From: DATGPD01 sp041398565
GTDB lineage: Bacteria; Planctomycetota; UBA1135; UBA2386
Direction of reading: 5' to 3'
Length of the DNA stretch: 64,000 bases
NCBI GenBank assembly: GCA_041398565.1
Contig: JAWKUN010000002.1
Coordinates: 2,254,359-2,318,358, forward strand
Program-made: the position numbers and the translations under genes
Shown: piece by piece, positions 27,402-36,600 of the stretch
Layout: each line of letters starts with the position of its first letter
Position numbering within the stretch: position 1 is the stretch's first letter
Notes under the pieces: generated by a model
The model's input: the letters and a program-made list of their open reading frames with translations, nothing else
Databases searched by the model: none
Told to the model about the DNA's origin: nothing

Positions 27402-30400
27402 TCATTTCCCCGCTTCCGCTGCCGGCGCGGCCATCGCCGACTTCGCAGCTTCTAGCTCGCTGCGCCACACCGCGGCCTCCCCCTCATCCCCCTTCGCCTC
27501 GAACAACCTCACCAGCCGCTCGAGCGCCTCAGGAACGAGCACCGCGTCCCCAGCCGGAATGTCCGCCTCACGCTCCTTCATGCCGCGGTAACCATCCAGC
27601 AGCAGCGGCTCGGCTTCGGCGAGCTTGCCCTGACCGAGGCACGCATCCCCGAGCAACGACCGGGTCTGGAACGTCGTCCACACATCAGGCTCGGCCTTCA
27701 CACGAATCGCCAGACACTTCCGCAGCGCCGCCTCCGCCTCGGCCGCCGCCTTCAGCCGGATCAGATTCGCGCCGAACCCCGCCAATTGCACGGCCAGTTC
27801 CGTGCTGTCCTCGCGCAGCATGGCGCGGTGCTCCTCCATGAGCTCCCTGCGCAAGGACAGCTCTTCCTCGGGCGTGCCCTGGATCTGCAGGAGAGGGAGC
27901 AGGCGGTCGAGAGCGGCGAACCGCGTGGGGTGTCCGGCGGGCAAGCTCGCGCGGGCGATCGCCGCCGCTTCACGCAGCAGCCCTTCTGCTTCGTCGAACC
28001 TGCGCAGGTCCCGGAGTAGCCCCGCGAGGTTGATCAAGCCAACTGCGATGTCGGGGTGTCCGGCGGGGAGTGCCGAGCGATGGATCTCCAGCACTTCGCG
28101 CATCAGCGGCTCGGCTTCGGCGAGCTTGCCCTGGTCCTGCAGGACCAGACATAGGTTGTTGATACAAGCGGCGAGGTTGGGGTGCCCGGCAGGAAAGGCG
28201 GCGCGGGCGATCTCCAGCCCTTCGCGGAACAGCGGCTCGGCTTCGGCAGACCTGTTCTGGCTCCTCAGGACCAGCCCGAGATTGTTCAAGCCGATGGCGA
28301 TGCTGGGGTGACCGTAAGGTCTCCCCGCGCGATAGATCTCCAGCGCTTCGCGAAACAGCGCCTCGGCCTCGCCGAGCTCGTTCCGGTTCCACAGGAGCAG
28401 CGCCAGGTTGTTGAGGCCTTGCGCGATGTCGGGATGGCCGGCGGGGAGGCCGGCGCGGCGGATCTCCACATCTTCGCGGAACAGCGGCTCGGCCTCGGCG
28501 AGCTTGTTCTGATTCTGCAACACGGTCGCGAGGTTGCTCAGACACCGCGCGATGTTCGGGTGCCCGGCGGGCAGGGACGCGCGGGCGATCTCGAGCGACT
28601 CGCGAAACAAGGGCTCGGCCTCCGCGAGTCGGTACTGCTGCAACAACACCATCGCGAGGTCGTTCAGGTTCTCCCCGATCTCCGGGTGTCCACCAGGAAG
28701 GGTGGCCCGACGGATCTCCAGCGCTTCGCGGAACAGCGGCTCGGCCGCGGCGAGCCGGCCCTGGGCCAGCGGGACCCTCGCGAGGCTGCTCGCGGCATCT
28801 GCGACGCTCGGGTGCCCCGCGGGGAACGCCGCGCGGGCGGTCTCCAGCGCATCGCGTAACAGCGGCTCGGCCTCGGCGAGGTCGTTCTTGCCGAGCAGGA
28901 GCAACCCGAGGTTGACCAGAGCGAACATGATGTTCGGGTGCCCGGCGGGCAAGGCCGCGCGGCGGATCTCCAGCGATTCGCGGAACAACGGCTCGGCCTC
29001 GGCGAGCCTGTTCTGCTTCTCCAGGATCGTGGCGACGTGGTCGAGACCCACCGCGATGTCCGGGTGCCCGGCGGGGCGGGCGGCGCGGACGATCTCCAGC
29101 GCTTCCTCCAACAGCTGCCCGGCCTCGGCGAGGTCGTTGCGCGCGCGCAGCAGTGTCCCGAGCTCGGTCAGGCCCGCGGCGATGTCCACGTGCCCTGGCG
29201 GGAGCGCCGCGCGCTGCAGCGCCAGCGCCTTGCGCAGGTTCGGCTCGGCCTCGTCGTAGCGGCCAAGCTGCCGCAGCGTGCTGCCGATCGCCTGGCGCAC
29301 GCGCCCCTCCACCAGCGGCTGGTCGGCGAGACCGTCCTCGTCGAGCACCCGGACCGCCGCGGCCATCGCCTGCACGACCGTCACGGCGTCCTTCAGCGGC
29401 TCCTTCGTCACCGGGTCCAGGGGCAACTGGCTCGGGTCGACCGCCGCGAGCATGTCGGTCTGGAATTTCGCGACCGCCTCGGCGATGGCCGCCTGCTTCC
29501 TGGCCTCGGCCTCCTGTTCTTCGGCTCGTGCCTGCTGTGTCTGCGCGTCGGTCTTCGCGCCTTCCGCGAGCTCACGCTGCCACTCCTTCTCGACGACTTC
29601 TGCCGCGAGCCTCGTGTTGGCCGAAGCGGCTTCCATCCAGCCGAGCGTCGTGCCGACCGAACCGCCGATCAGCAGCACCACGATCACCGCCATCAGCGCG
29701 ACCGTGCGCTTCCGGCGCGCGACGAACTTGCGCAGCTTGTAGAGCGAGCTCGGGGGTGCTGCGTGCACCGGCTCACCGTGCAGATAGCGCGCGACGTCGG
29801 CGGCGAAGCCATTGGCGGTCTCGTAGCGCCGCGTGCGGTCCTTCTCGAGCGCGCGCATGACGATCCAGTCGAGGTCGCCGCGCAAGCGACTCGACAGCTT
29901 GCCGACGTTGGCGTGCGACAGCGCGAGCGGCGTCTTGTCGCCGAGCGTCGACACCCGAGTGGACGGCTTGGCCGGGTCGTCCTCGCGGATCGTGCGCAAG
30001 AGCTCCTGGTAGCCCTTCTCCAGCACCTTGGTGAGGTCGAACGGCTTGCTGCCCGTCAGCAACTCGTAGAGCAGAACGCCGAGCGAATACACGTCGGCGC
30101 GCGTGTCGATGTCGAGCCCCGACATCGCGGCCTGCTCGGGCGCCATGTACTCCGGCGTGCCGATCATGTTGCCGTACTGCGTGAACAGCGTCTTCTGCGT
30201 CAGCTCGACCGACGTCGCCTTGGCGATGCCGAAGTCGATCACCTTCGGCACCGGTGTTCCGTCGTGCAGCGTGACCATCACGTTGGACGGCTTGATGTCG
30301 CGGTGGATGACGCCCTTGTGGTGTGCGTGCTGGATCGCTTCGCACACCTTGGTGAACAGTTCGAGCCGCGCGCGGATGCCGAGCTTCTGTTCGTCGCAGT

Positions 30401-30785
30401 ACTGCGTGATCGGCACGCCGCGCACCAGCTCCATGACGAAGAACGGCCGCCCCTGCGCGGTCGCGCCGCCGTCGAGCACCTTGGCGATGTTGGGGTGGTC
30501 CATCAGGGCCAGCGCCTGACGTTCGGCCTCGAAGCGGACCACCACCTCCTTGGTGTCCATGCCGAGCTTGATGATCTTCAGCGCGACCTGGCGTCGCACC
30601 GGCTCCTTCTGCTCGGCCATCCACACCGTGCCCATGCCGCCTTCGCCGATCGCCTGCAGCAACTTGTAGCGGTCGATCATGTCGCCTGGGCGCTCGCCGG
30701 GCGCCGCGGACGAACTCTGGCTGACGCCGGTCTCGGCGAACTCGTCCCGCGCGCGGCGGGCCGGATCTGGTTCGGGAGTCGTCAT
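27402..30785 (-). CDS. Membrane Ser/Thr kinase with TPR array
   Basis: The protein has 1127 residues. The kinase domain covers about residues 45-330 (GEGGMGTVWMA, VALKIIK, HRDIKPSN, DFG, APEQ). A basic linker and a transmembrane helix follow (VALMAVIVVLLIGGSVGTTLGW, about 400). The C-terminal half is a TPR array of at least eleven 42-residue units of the kinesin-light-chain type (AEAEPLFRE...LEI.RA..PAGHP). It lies 58 bases after an ECF sigma gene and is likely in the same operon. This sigma-plus-kinase pairing is common in planctomycetes. The repeats probably bind protein partners. The whole gene lies in the inserted block. Confidence 0.92.
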   Translation of the reverse strand: MTTPEPDPARRARDEFAETGVSQSSSAAPGERPGDMIDRYKLLQAIGEGGMGTVWMAEQKEPVRRQVALKIIKLGMDTKEVVVRFEAERQALALMDHPNIAKVLDGGATAQGRPFFVMELVRGVPITQYCDEQKLGIRARLELFTKVCEAIQHAHHKGVIHRDIKPSNVMVTLHDGTPVPKVIDFGIAKATSVELTQKTLFTQYGNMIGTPEYMAPEQAAMSGLDIDTRADVYSLGVLLYELLTGSKPFDLTKVLEKGYQELLRTIREDDPAKPSTRVSTLGDKTPLALSHANVGKLSSRLRGDLDWIVMRALEKDRTRRYETANGFAADVARYLHGEPVHAAPPSSLYKLRKFVARRKRTVALMAVIVVLLIGGSVGTTLGWMEAASANTRLAAEVVEKEWQRELAEGAKTDAQTQQARAEEQEAEARKQAAIAEAVAKFQTDMLAAVDPSQLPLDPVTKEPLKDAVTVVQAMAAAVRVLDEDGLADQPLVEGRVRQAIGSTLRQLGRYDEAEPNLRKALALQRAALPPGHVDIAAGLTELGTLLRARNDLAEAGQLLEEALEIVRAARPAGHPDIAVGLDHVATILEKQNRLAEAEPLFRESLEIRRAALPAGHPNIMFALVNLGLLLLGKNDLAEAEPLLRDALETARAAFPAGHPSVADAASSLARVPLAQGRLAAAEPLFREALEIRRATLPGGHPEIGENLNDLAMVLLQQYRLAEAEPLFRESLEIARASLPAGHPNIARCLSNLATVLQNQNKLAEAEPLFREDVEIRRAGLPAGHPDIAQGLNNLALLLWNRNELGEAEALFREALEIYRAGRPYGHPSIAIGLNNLGLVLRSQNRSAEAEPLFREGLEIARAAFPAGHPNLAACINNLCLVLQDQGKLAEAEPLMREVLEIHRSALPAGHPDIAVGLINLAGLLRDLRRFDEAEGLLREAAAIARASLPAGHPTRFAALDRLLPLLQIQGTPEEELSLRRELMEEHRAMLREDSTELAVQLAGFGANLIRLKAAAEAEAALRKCLAIRVKAEPDVWTTFQTRSLLGDACLGQGKLAEAEPLLLDGYRGMKEREADIPAGDAVLVPEALERLVRLFEAKGDEGEAAVWRSELEAAKSAMAAPAAEAGK
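27880..29270 (-). repeat. 126-bp tandem repeats encoding TPR units
   Basis: About eleven imperfect 126-bp units within the kinase gene encode 42-residue TPRs. Conserved words such as GGGTG(C/T)CCGGCGGG and CGGCTCGGCCTCGGCGAG recur each period. Copy number could vary between strains by slippage or recombination. Confidence 0.8.
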
Positions 30786-30843
30786 CGTTCCTGGGGGAGG
30801 CGAGGGAACGGGCAGCCGACTCACGCAGAAAATCGCGGCCGCC

Positions 30844-31437
30844 TCATTCGTGCTGCCGCAACAGCTCGCGCAGCCGATCGTAGGCACGCGAACGGAGCAT
30901 GTGCACGGCCCCGACACTGCGCTCGAGCGCGGCCGCGGCCTCCGCGAACGAGCGCTGTTCGAGGTCGACCAGCCGCAGGACGTCGCGGTAGCTCCGCGGC
31001 AGGCGCGCGATGGCTTCGTGCATGCGCGCGATCTGCTCGGCGGCCGCCGCCCTGTGGCCCGCCGTGGCATCGGCATCGGCCACCTGCAGCAGCAACGTGC
31101 GGGCCGATTCCCCGTCGGGTCCCCGGGTAACGCGCCGATCCGTATCCGGCCGCCGGGCGCTCTCGAGGGCGCGGATCGCGTCGATCAGGTTGTGCTCGGC
31201 GATGCGCCGCAGCCACGCGTGGAACTCGCGCACGGTCGCGTTCTCCAGGCTCCGGATGCGCAGGAAGGCCTCGAGCAGCGTCACCTGGACGACGTCCTCG
31301 ACGTCGAAACTGCGCGACCACCTGGCGTCGACGCGGAGGCCGTCACGCAGCATCGGCGTCGCCTCGCGCACGAGGGCCTCGAGCGCATCCGGGTCGCCGG
31401 CGATCGCGCGGGCGACACGCTGGTCGTCTGCGTGCAC
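30844..31437 (-). CDS. ECF-type RNA polymerase sigma factor
   Basis: The 197-residue protein has sigma region 2 (DVEDVVQVTLLEAFLRI, FHAWLRRIAEHNLID) and region 4 (LPRSYRDVLRLVDLEQRSFAEAAAALERSVGAVHMLRSRA). GTG 31437 is the start because no ATG lies in frame. It is followed after 58 bases by the TPR kinase gene. This arrangement suggests a signalling unit in which the kinase acts on the sigma factor or on its targets. No anti-sigma gene is adjacent. Confidence 0.88.
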   Translation of the reverse strand: MHADDQRVARAIAGDPDALEALVREATPMLRDGLRVDARWSRSFDVEDVVQVTLLEAFLRIRSLENATVREFHAWLRRIAEHNLIDAIRALESARRPDTDRRVTRGPDGESARTLLLQVADADATAGHRAAAAEQIARMHEAIARLPRSYRDVLRLVDLEQRSFAEAAAALERSVGAVHMLRSRAYDRLRELLRQHE

Positions 31438-31580
31438 GTCGAGAGCCTAACCATGAGGTGACGCAAAGGCCGGCAGCAGTCCACAGAACGGGCGTGAGCC
31501 GCACCGACCCCCGCACGCCATCGTCGGTCACCGACTCCGGACACTCCCATCTGCGACGCGGCGCGAAGATCCGGCCCGAT

Positions 31581-31738
31581 GCGCGCCGCGTGGTACGCGA
31601 AGTCGCGTTCGACGCCAACATCGCCGTGGACGAGCGCGTGCTGAAGCAGGGTGGCTCGATCGCCGCCTACGCGACCCGGGCGAGCGAACCCGTCGTTCCG
31701 TTCTGGCCGCTGGTGTTCGAGAACGTGCGCATCGACTT
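31581..31738 (+). pseudogene. Fragment of an NADPH:quinone reductase-type gene
   Basis: About 53 codons in one frame read ARRVVREVAFDANIAV...LKQGGSIAAYATR...PFWPLVFENVRIDF. This matches the cofactor-domain segment of zinc-independent quinone oxidoreductases (the conserved LKPGGxIAxYA and PFYPLMFxN blocks). Both ends are missing; the right end stops exactly where the IS91-type terminal segment begins at 31738. Confidence 0.65.
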
Positions 31739-31967
31739 CGCGGGACAAGGCGAGCAAGCTGCGTCCCGCGTGGTCGGTCCGGGTGGGGCGGGGGTTGGTT
31801 TCGTAGCGGCGTGGCCGGTGCTCGGTCGGAGTGGCTGGCATTGCGGGCGGAGGACTGAACTACGAGAACGGCAGCGCCAAGGCCGGTGGTGGTCTGGCGG
31901 GAGCCACGACCGGCGGCTCGGTGGGCAAGCCGAGGTGGCGAAGGATCCTGACGATGGACTCGCGTTC
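31738..31967 (-). mobile_element. IS91-type element end, truncated copy I
   Basis: These 230 bases match the element end at 35738-36043, apart from a 76-base segment missing here. The segment contains the terminal hairpin (CGCGGGAC at 31739-31746 with GTCCCGCG at 31763-31770) and the last part of the transposase C-terminus. The match stops at 31967. The next 34 bases of the element are found 9.3 kb away at 41236-41269. Confidence 0.75.
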
Positions 31968-32601
31968 CGAGCTCGCGCACCAGCTGCGTGCCGGCGACCG
32001 TGCCGTCGCTGCGCCACAGCTCGGGGCCGGTGACGCCGTCGTCGGCGAAGAACAGGAGCTGGTTGCCGAGCGCGTGCAGCTGCGGCACCGGCACGTACAG
32101 CGACTCGCCGCGCACCGCGAGCACGCCGAGCTTGCGCACGAGGCCGGCGCGCGGGTCGAGGACCCACGGCCCGCGCCCGGCCCCGTCGTCGGCGACGAAG
32201 ATCAGGCGCGGGCCGACCCAGGTCAAGTGCTCGGGGTCGGCGTTGCCGGGCGCCAGGTCGGCGAGGAGCTGCGCGCCGCCGGTCGGACCCAGGCCCCACA
32301 GCTCGCGCCCGGTCGCGGCCGTCGTCGCCGCGAACGCGACGCTGCCGCCGAACGGCGCGAACGGTCCCGGCGACGAGTCGGGGTCGGCGCGGAAGGGATT
32401 GAGGTCGCCGAGCGGTCGCTGGGCTGCGGCCCGAACTTCGAGAGTCGAGAGTGACAGGACCGAGAGAAGGAGCGCCAGGGCCCGACGGGCGGACCGCGAC
32501 CAGGCACGAAGCGACACCGCCGGAAGCGACCCAGCCGGATGCGGCGCAGGCGAAAGCGACGGGGCGAGACGGAACCGGACGCAAGCGGCTGGGCGGCGCA
32601 T
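31968..32601 (-). pseudogene. ELWxxDGT repeat protein, N-terminal fragment
   Basis: On the minus strand a secreted protein begins at ATG 32601 or, more likely, GTG 32517, which gives a clean signal peptide (ALALLLSVLSLSTLEVRAAAQ). It has hyalin-like ELWxxDGT motifs: GRELWGLGP, LAPGNADPEHLTWVG, FADDGVTGPELWRSDGTVAGTQLV. The frame leaves this homology at 31968, where the IS91-type segment starts. A second piece of the same kind of protein is at 41270-41635. Confidence 0.8.
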
Positions 32602-33022
32602 GGCGAACTCCGCCAGCGAAGGCTACCCGAAGGACCCGGCGGCAGCGTGCGCCGGCCCAGGCGGCAACCGCCTGTGGGGCGGACCTCGTGGGAACGCTGT
32701 TCGGTCCACCCGCCGAGCCACAGCGCTCGGTCCGCCTGTGAACCCCATCCGGCTGCCTGCGGAGGCACCGGCGCAGCTACTTGTCCCGCCGCCCTTTCGA
32801 AGCACTGCCGGCGGGGCTGCGAAGAGCTCGTCGACGGGCTGCCGAAGCGCCGACCATGGACGCCTCCAGACCTACCGGGACGTCGGCTCCGGGCGCTCCT
32901 CGGCAGAAGCGGCGGGCCGTCGTCGCCCGGCTTCGTGGATCGGAAAACTCCGACCGGTTGAACCGAATCGGCACGGCGCGGCATCGTGGAGGCGGGCCGC
33001 GACCGCGACCCCACGTGCAGCG
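32602..33022. other. Gap of 421 bases between divergent genes
   Basis: This stretch separates the ELWxxDGT fragment from the sigma-fusion gene. It holds no supported gene. It should contain the promoter of the 33023 gene, but no convincing element can be named. Confidence 0.4.
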
Positions 33023-35680
33023 ATGACGACTCCTGACCTCGGCTCGACGAAGGACTGGGCGGCTCCCGAAGGGGGCGCCGGCACCACTGCCTGGTCGCCG
33101 CACGACTGGGTGCGGCACGCCGTCTTCGTGCGCGCCCTGGCGCGCCGCCTGGCGATGTCCGCCGGCGAGCGCGACGACCTGGCTCAGGAGACCTTGCTGT
33201 CGGTGTGGCGTCGCGGCGTGCAGCGCCTGCGCGATGTGCGCGGATTCATGGGGCGCGTCGCGGTCAACACCGCGCGCATGCAGCGGCGCGCGGACCGCCG
33301 GCGCTCGCAACGGGAGGCGACGCGGGCGGCGCCGGCCGACGCCGTGGCACCGGCCGCGGCCGATGTCGCGGGTGCGTTGGAGGCGCAGCGGCGGGTGGCT
33401 GCCAGCGTCGCGGCCTTGCCCGCGGCCTACCAGCGCGTCGTCTACCTGCACTTCTACGCGGGCTGGCCGCCGCGGCGCATCGCGGCCGAACTGGCGGTGC
33501 CGGTGGAGACCGTGCGCACCCGGCTGCGGCGCGCCCTGGAGCGCGTGCGGCAAGACCTCGACCGCGAGGGCCAGGCCTGGCGTGGCGCATTGTTGGCGAC
33601 GTGTTCGCTCGGCGGCCCGGCCGCGTCGGCGGCGACGGTTGTTGCGGGAGGAATCATGAAGACGAAGGGTTGGTTGGTCGCGGGTCTCCTGATCCTGGCA
33701 CTCGGTGCCGGCGCCAAGTGGACGCTCGAGCGTGAGCCCGACGCGTGTGCCGCGGCGGACCCGCCGCCGGCCCTCGAGGCGGGCCTGCCGCCGCGTCCCG
33801 AGCCGGTGCCCGCACCGCATCGGGACGCGGTGCGATCGGAAGCGGCCCCGGTCGAGCCGGCCGTCGAGCACCCCGTCGCACCCGCAGCGAACACGATCGA
33901 CCTGGCCGGGACGGTGGTGGTCGAGCCGGCGGCAGGCGGTGAGCTGGCGTCGACATCCGGCTCGTTCGAGCTGGCCTACTTGGCCGGCACCCAACTCCAG
34001 ACGCTGACCGTCGAGGTCACGGCCGGCCGTTTCCAGGTCCGCGTCGCCGCCGACGCGCCCCTGCGGGTGCGCGCCATGGTGCTCGACGGCCGCCCCGCCT
34101 TCGTCGACGACAAGGGGCTTCAGGTGCCGAGTCAGGGGCCGCTCGAGCTGCGCGCGCGCTGGCTCGAAGGCGCGCTCCTGCACGTGGTCGCCGCCGACAC
34201 AGGCCTGCCGCTGGCGCCGGTCGAGGTGCGAGCGCGGCGTGTGTGGCGTGCGTTCGGCGACGACCTGCACCCTGGCGACCACGGCAACGTCGAGGAGGTG
34301 GCGCGCGGCGTGCCGTCGCCGGTCCTGCTGCCGCCGGCGCGGGGCAGAGTCGTCTACTGGGCGCGCGCGGCCGGCTACGGCTGGGGCCGCATCGTGGTGG
34401 TGCACGACCGTGCCGGCGAGCGCACGGTCGTTTTGCACCGCGGTTGTCGCCTGACGGTGCGCACCGCCGGCGATCCGCTGCCGGAGGGCGCGTTCCTGCG
34501 TCTGTATCCCGGCGGCGAGGCGGCGTCGTCCGAAGCGCCGTCGTCGTTACCGTTCGGAGTGGCGCCGGCGTTCGTGATGGAGCCGCGCGTCGGCTACGCC
34601 TTCGCGCTGCAAGTGCACGCGGCGCCGTCGCCGGCGCCGGCGACGGTAGTCGAGGACATGCCGGCTGGCCGCTACCTCGCGTGCGTGGAGGTGGGCGAGT
34701 TCGACGCCGCGCGCCGGCTGGGCGAGGCACCCGTGCAGCTCACGGCGGGCCTCGAGGCGGCGGTCACCGTGCCCCTGCGCGATGTCGTGCCGCCGACGGC
34801 CGGGCTGCGCGGGCGGCTCGTCGTGCCGGCGGCGCTGGACGAGATGCAGTTCGATCTGGTGCTGACGCGCGTGCGCGAGGGGCAGGAGGGCGGCCAGGAC
34901 GACATCCGTCTGCACCGCGCGCAGCTGCGGCCCATCGAGGACGACCGAGTGGAACGTGGCGCGAGTGGAAGTGCGCCCGGCGGAGGTGGCGCCAAGCGTG
35001 GCGATGGCCGCGCCTACACGTTCGCCTTCGACGCCGGCCGCGTGCTCGCCGGCGAGTACTACGCCTACGTGACCGTCGTGCAGCACCGCCAGCGCTTCAC
35101 GGTCGGCCCGCGCGACACCGAGATCGACATCGAGGTGCCGCCGATCGCCGAGCTGCACGCGCGCGTCGTCGACGCGCGCAGCGGAGCGCCCCTGGCGCCG
35201 CGGCGCGCCAGCTGGAGCGACGGGGCGCTCGACGGTCTGCGCGAGAACCGGCGCATGTCGGCGCGCGTCGACCACGGCGAGGTGTCGTTCGTCAGCGTCG
35301 TCGGCGCGGTCGAGGTCGGCCTCGAGCATCCCGACTACGAGCCGCTCGACGTCACCGTCGAGCTGGTGCCCGGCGACAACCGCTGCGAGTGGCGCATGCA
35401 GCCGGCGCGCGGTCTGGTGGTGACGCTGCGCAGCCAGGGCTCGGTGGTGCCGATGCCGGTGCAGTGGTTCGGGGACCTGCGCTGCGTGCCGCTCGACGGT
35501 GCCGAGTTCCCGACGCGCACGTCGTCGGACAGCAAGGCCGTGCGCCTCTACATGCCGGGCTCCGGCCGCTATCGCTTGGAGGCGCCGCCGGTCGCCGGCT
35601 TCGCTCCGATCGAGCCGCGCGAGGTCGAGGTGACCGACGGCATGCGCGAGGTCGTCTTCGACCTCGGCCCCGGGCGCTGA
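33023..35680 (+). CDS. Second ECF sigma factor fused to a membrane-anchored beta-sandwich protein
   Basis: The 885-residue protein starts at ATG 33023. Sigma region 2 is at about 30-95 (ERDDLAQETLLSVWRRG, FMGRVAVNTARM). Region 4 is at about 128-180 (LPAAYQRVVYLHFYAGWPPRRIAAELAVPVETVRTRLRRAL). One transmembrane helix lies at about 216-232. The exported ~650 residues contain carboxypeptidase-regulatory-like segments (LLHVVAADTGLPLAPVEVRARR, LRGRLVVPAALDEM, ELHARVVDARSGAPLAP). The design matches the gene at 19745-22339, but the sigma parts are not close copies. Both belong to the planctomycete class of sigma fusions. Confidence 0.85.
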   Translation: MTTPDLGSTKDWAAPEGGAGTTAWSPHDWVRHAVFVRALARRLAMSAGERDDLAQETLLSVWRRGVQRLRDVRGFMGRVAVNTARMQRRADRRRSQREATRAAPADAVAPAAADVAGALEAQRRVAASVAALPAAYQRVVYLHFYAGWPPRRIAAELAVPVETVRTRLRRALERVRQDLDREGQAWRGALLATCSLGGPAASAATVVAGGIMKTKGWLVAGLLILALGAGAKWTLEREPDACAAADPPPALEAGLPPRPEPVPAPHRDAVRSEAAPVEPAVEHPVAPAANTIDLAGTVVVEPAAGGELASTSGSFELAYLAGTQLQTLTVEVTAGRFQVRVAADAPLRVRAMVLDGRPAFVDDKGLQVPSQGPLELRARWLEGALLHVVAADTGLPLAPVEVRARRVWRAFGDDLHPGDHGNVEEVARGVPSPVLLPPARGRVVYWARAAGYGWGRIVVVHDRAGERTVVLHRGCRLTVRTAGDPLPEGAFLRLYPGGEAASSEAPSSLPFGVAPAFVMEPRVGYAFALQVHAAPSPAPATVVEDMPAGRYLACVEVGEFDAARRLGEAPVQLTAGLEAAVTVPLRDVVPPTAGLRGRLVVPAALDEMQFDLVLTRVREGQEGGQDDIRLHRAQLRPIEDDRVERGASGSAPGGGGAKRGDGRAYTFAFDAGRVLAGEYYAYVTVVQHRQRFTVGPRDTEIDIEVPPIAELHARVVDARSGAPLAPRRASWSDGALDGLRENRRMSARVDHGEVSFVSVVGAVEVGLEHPDYEPLDVTVELVPGDNRCEWRMQPARGLVVTLRSQGSVVPMPVQWFGDLRCVPLDGAEFPTRTSSDSKAVRLYMPGSGRYRLEAPPVAGFAPIEPREVEVTDGMREVVFDLGPGR

Positions 35681-35737
35681 CCCCGGGCAGGTGCGGCCGC
35701 GGTTGACCGGGCCGTGGCACGAGCGGGCGCGGCGCTG

Positions 35738-36043
35738 TCGCGGGACAAGGCGAGCAAGCTGCGTCCCGCGTGGTCGGTCCGGGTGGGGCGGGGGTTGGTT
35801 TCGTAGCGGCGTGGCCGGTGCTCGGTCGCAGTGGCTGGATGGGCGGGCGTTCTACCCGGTGAGCATGGTGTGGCGGCGATGAGTACGGAGATCCAGGCGG
35901 CCCGGAGTGGCTGGCATTGCGGGCGGAGGACTGAACTACGAGAACGGCAGCGCCAAGGCCGGTGGCGGTCTGGCGGGAGCCACGACCGGCGGCTCGGTGG
36001 GCCAGCCGAGGTGGCGAAGGATCCTGACGATGGACTCGCGTTC
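35738..36043 (-). mobile_element. IS91-type element end, copy II, with terminal hairpin
   Basis: The element boundary is defined because copies I and II start to match at exactly 31738 and 35738 and differ outside. The end carries an 8-bp inverted repeat, CGCGGGAC (35739-35746) and GTCCCGCG (35763-35770), with a 16-base loop. This fits the subterminal hairpin expected at the replication-origin end of IS91-like rolling-circle elements, downstream of the transposase. It lies 57 bases after the stop of the sigma-fusion gene. It has 76 bases between two near-identical AGTGGCTGG words that copy I lacks. Confidence 0.7.
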
Positions 36044-36600
36044 GGTGATGAAGGCGAGCAGGCGGCGGTGGCCCTTGCAGATCGGGCAGGTGAGCACGTC
36101 GACGAGGTAGGTGCGGCGTAGGAGGTCGGCCACAGGTAGCGGGGTCGGGGCTTGGGCCGAGCTTTGTTCGGCGGCGCTTGTGCGGTGGCGCGCGTCGAGA
36201 GAAGAACCGAGGCCGGCGCCGGATGCGCACACGAGCGATGCGGGTCAGGCTGTTCGACGAGTGCTTGGGTGTCGGGCTCTGGCGGCGGGGGCACCACGGT
36301 GTGACGCAGAGGGAACGCGAGCGCGAAGCCCCCGTGGTGGGTGATGAGCTTCCGGCGTGGGGCAGGGATCAAGGTCGCCAGGCGCTCGAGCAGAGTGAGA
36401 GGGTCGAGCACCACGTGGGTCGATCCGTCGCGCCAGGGTCGCTTGAACGCGTAGAGCACTTTGCCGGATGGGGTCAGCGACAAGCGTTCGTGGACGATGG
36501 CAGGCCGCAGCGCGTAGCGGCACAGTCTCTCGAGGCGGTCGCGGTTGCAGCCATCGACGCGTACGGCGGCATGCAGTGAGAAGCCGTCGAGGGCTTCTGC
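35936..36600 (-). pseudogene. IS91-family (Y2) transposase, C-terminal part, frameshifted
   Basis: The minus strand encodes the end of a Y2 transposase: LDGFSLHAAVRVDG, LERLCRYALRPAI, ERLSLTPSGKVLYAFKRPW and LATLIPAPRRKLITHHG. A frameshift near 36150-36240 shifts the frame to LLRRTYLVDVLTCPICKGHRRLLAFIT and the ILRHLGWPTEPP tail, ending at TAG 35936-35938. The catalytic tyrosine region is missing. At about 36600 the sequence switches to an unrelated gene. The N-terminal zinc-finger part of such a transposase lies on the same strand at 41003-41235. Confidence 0.85.

Noticed and set aside
27880..29270. CRISPR array
   Set aside because: The 126-bp periodicity is coding and gives TPR units; there are no short unique spacers and no cas genes.
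36178..36579. Plus-strand gene of 133 codons
   Set aside because: It is antisense to the well-supported IS91 transposase C-terminus and has no domain.
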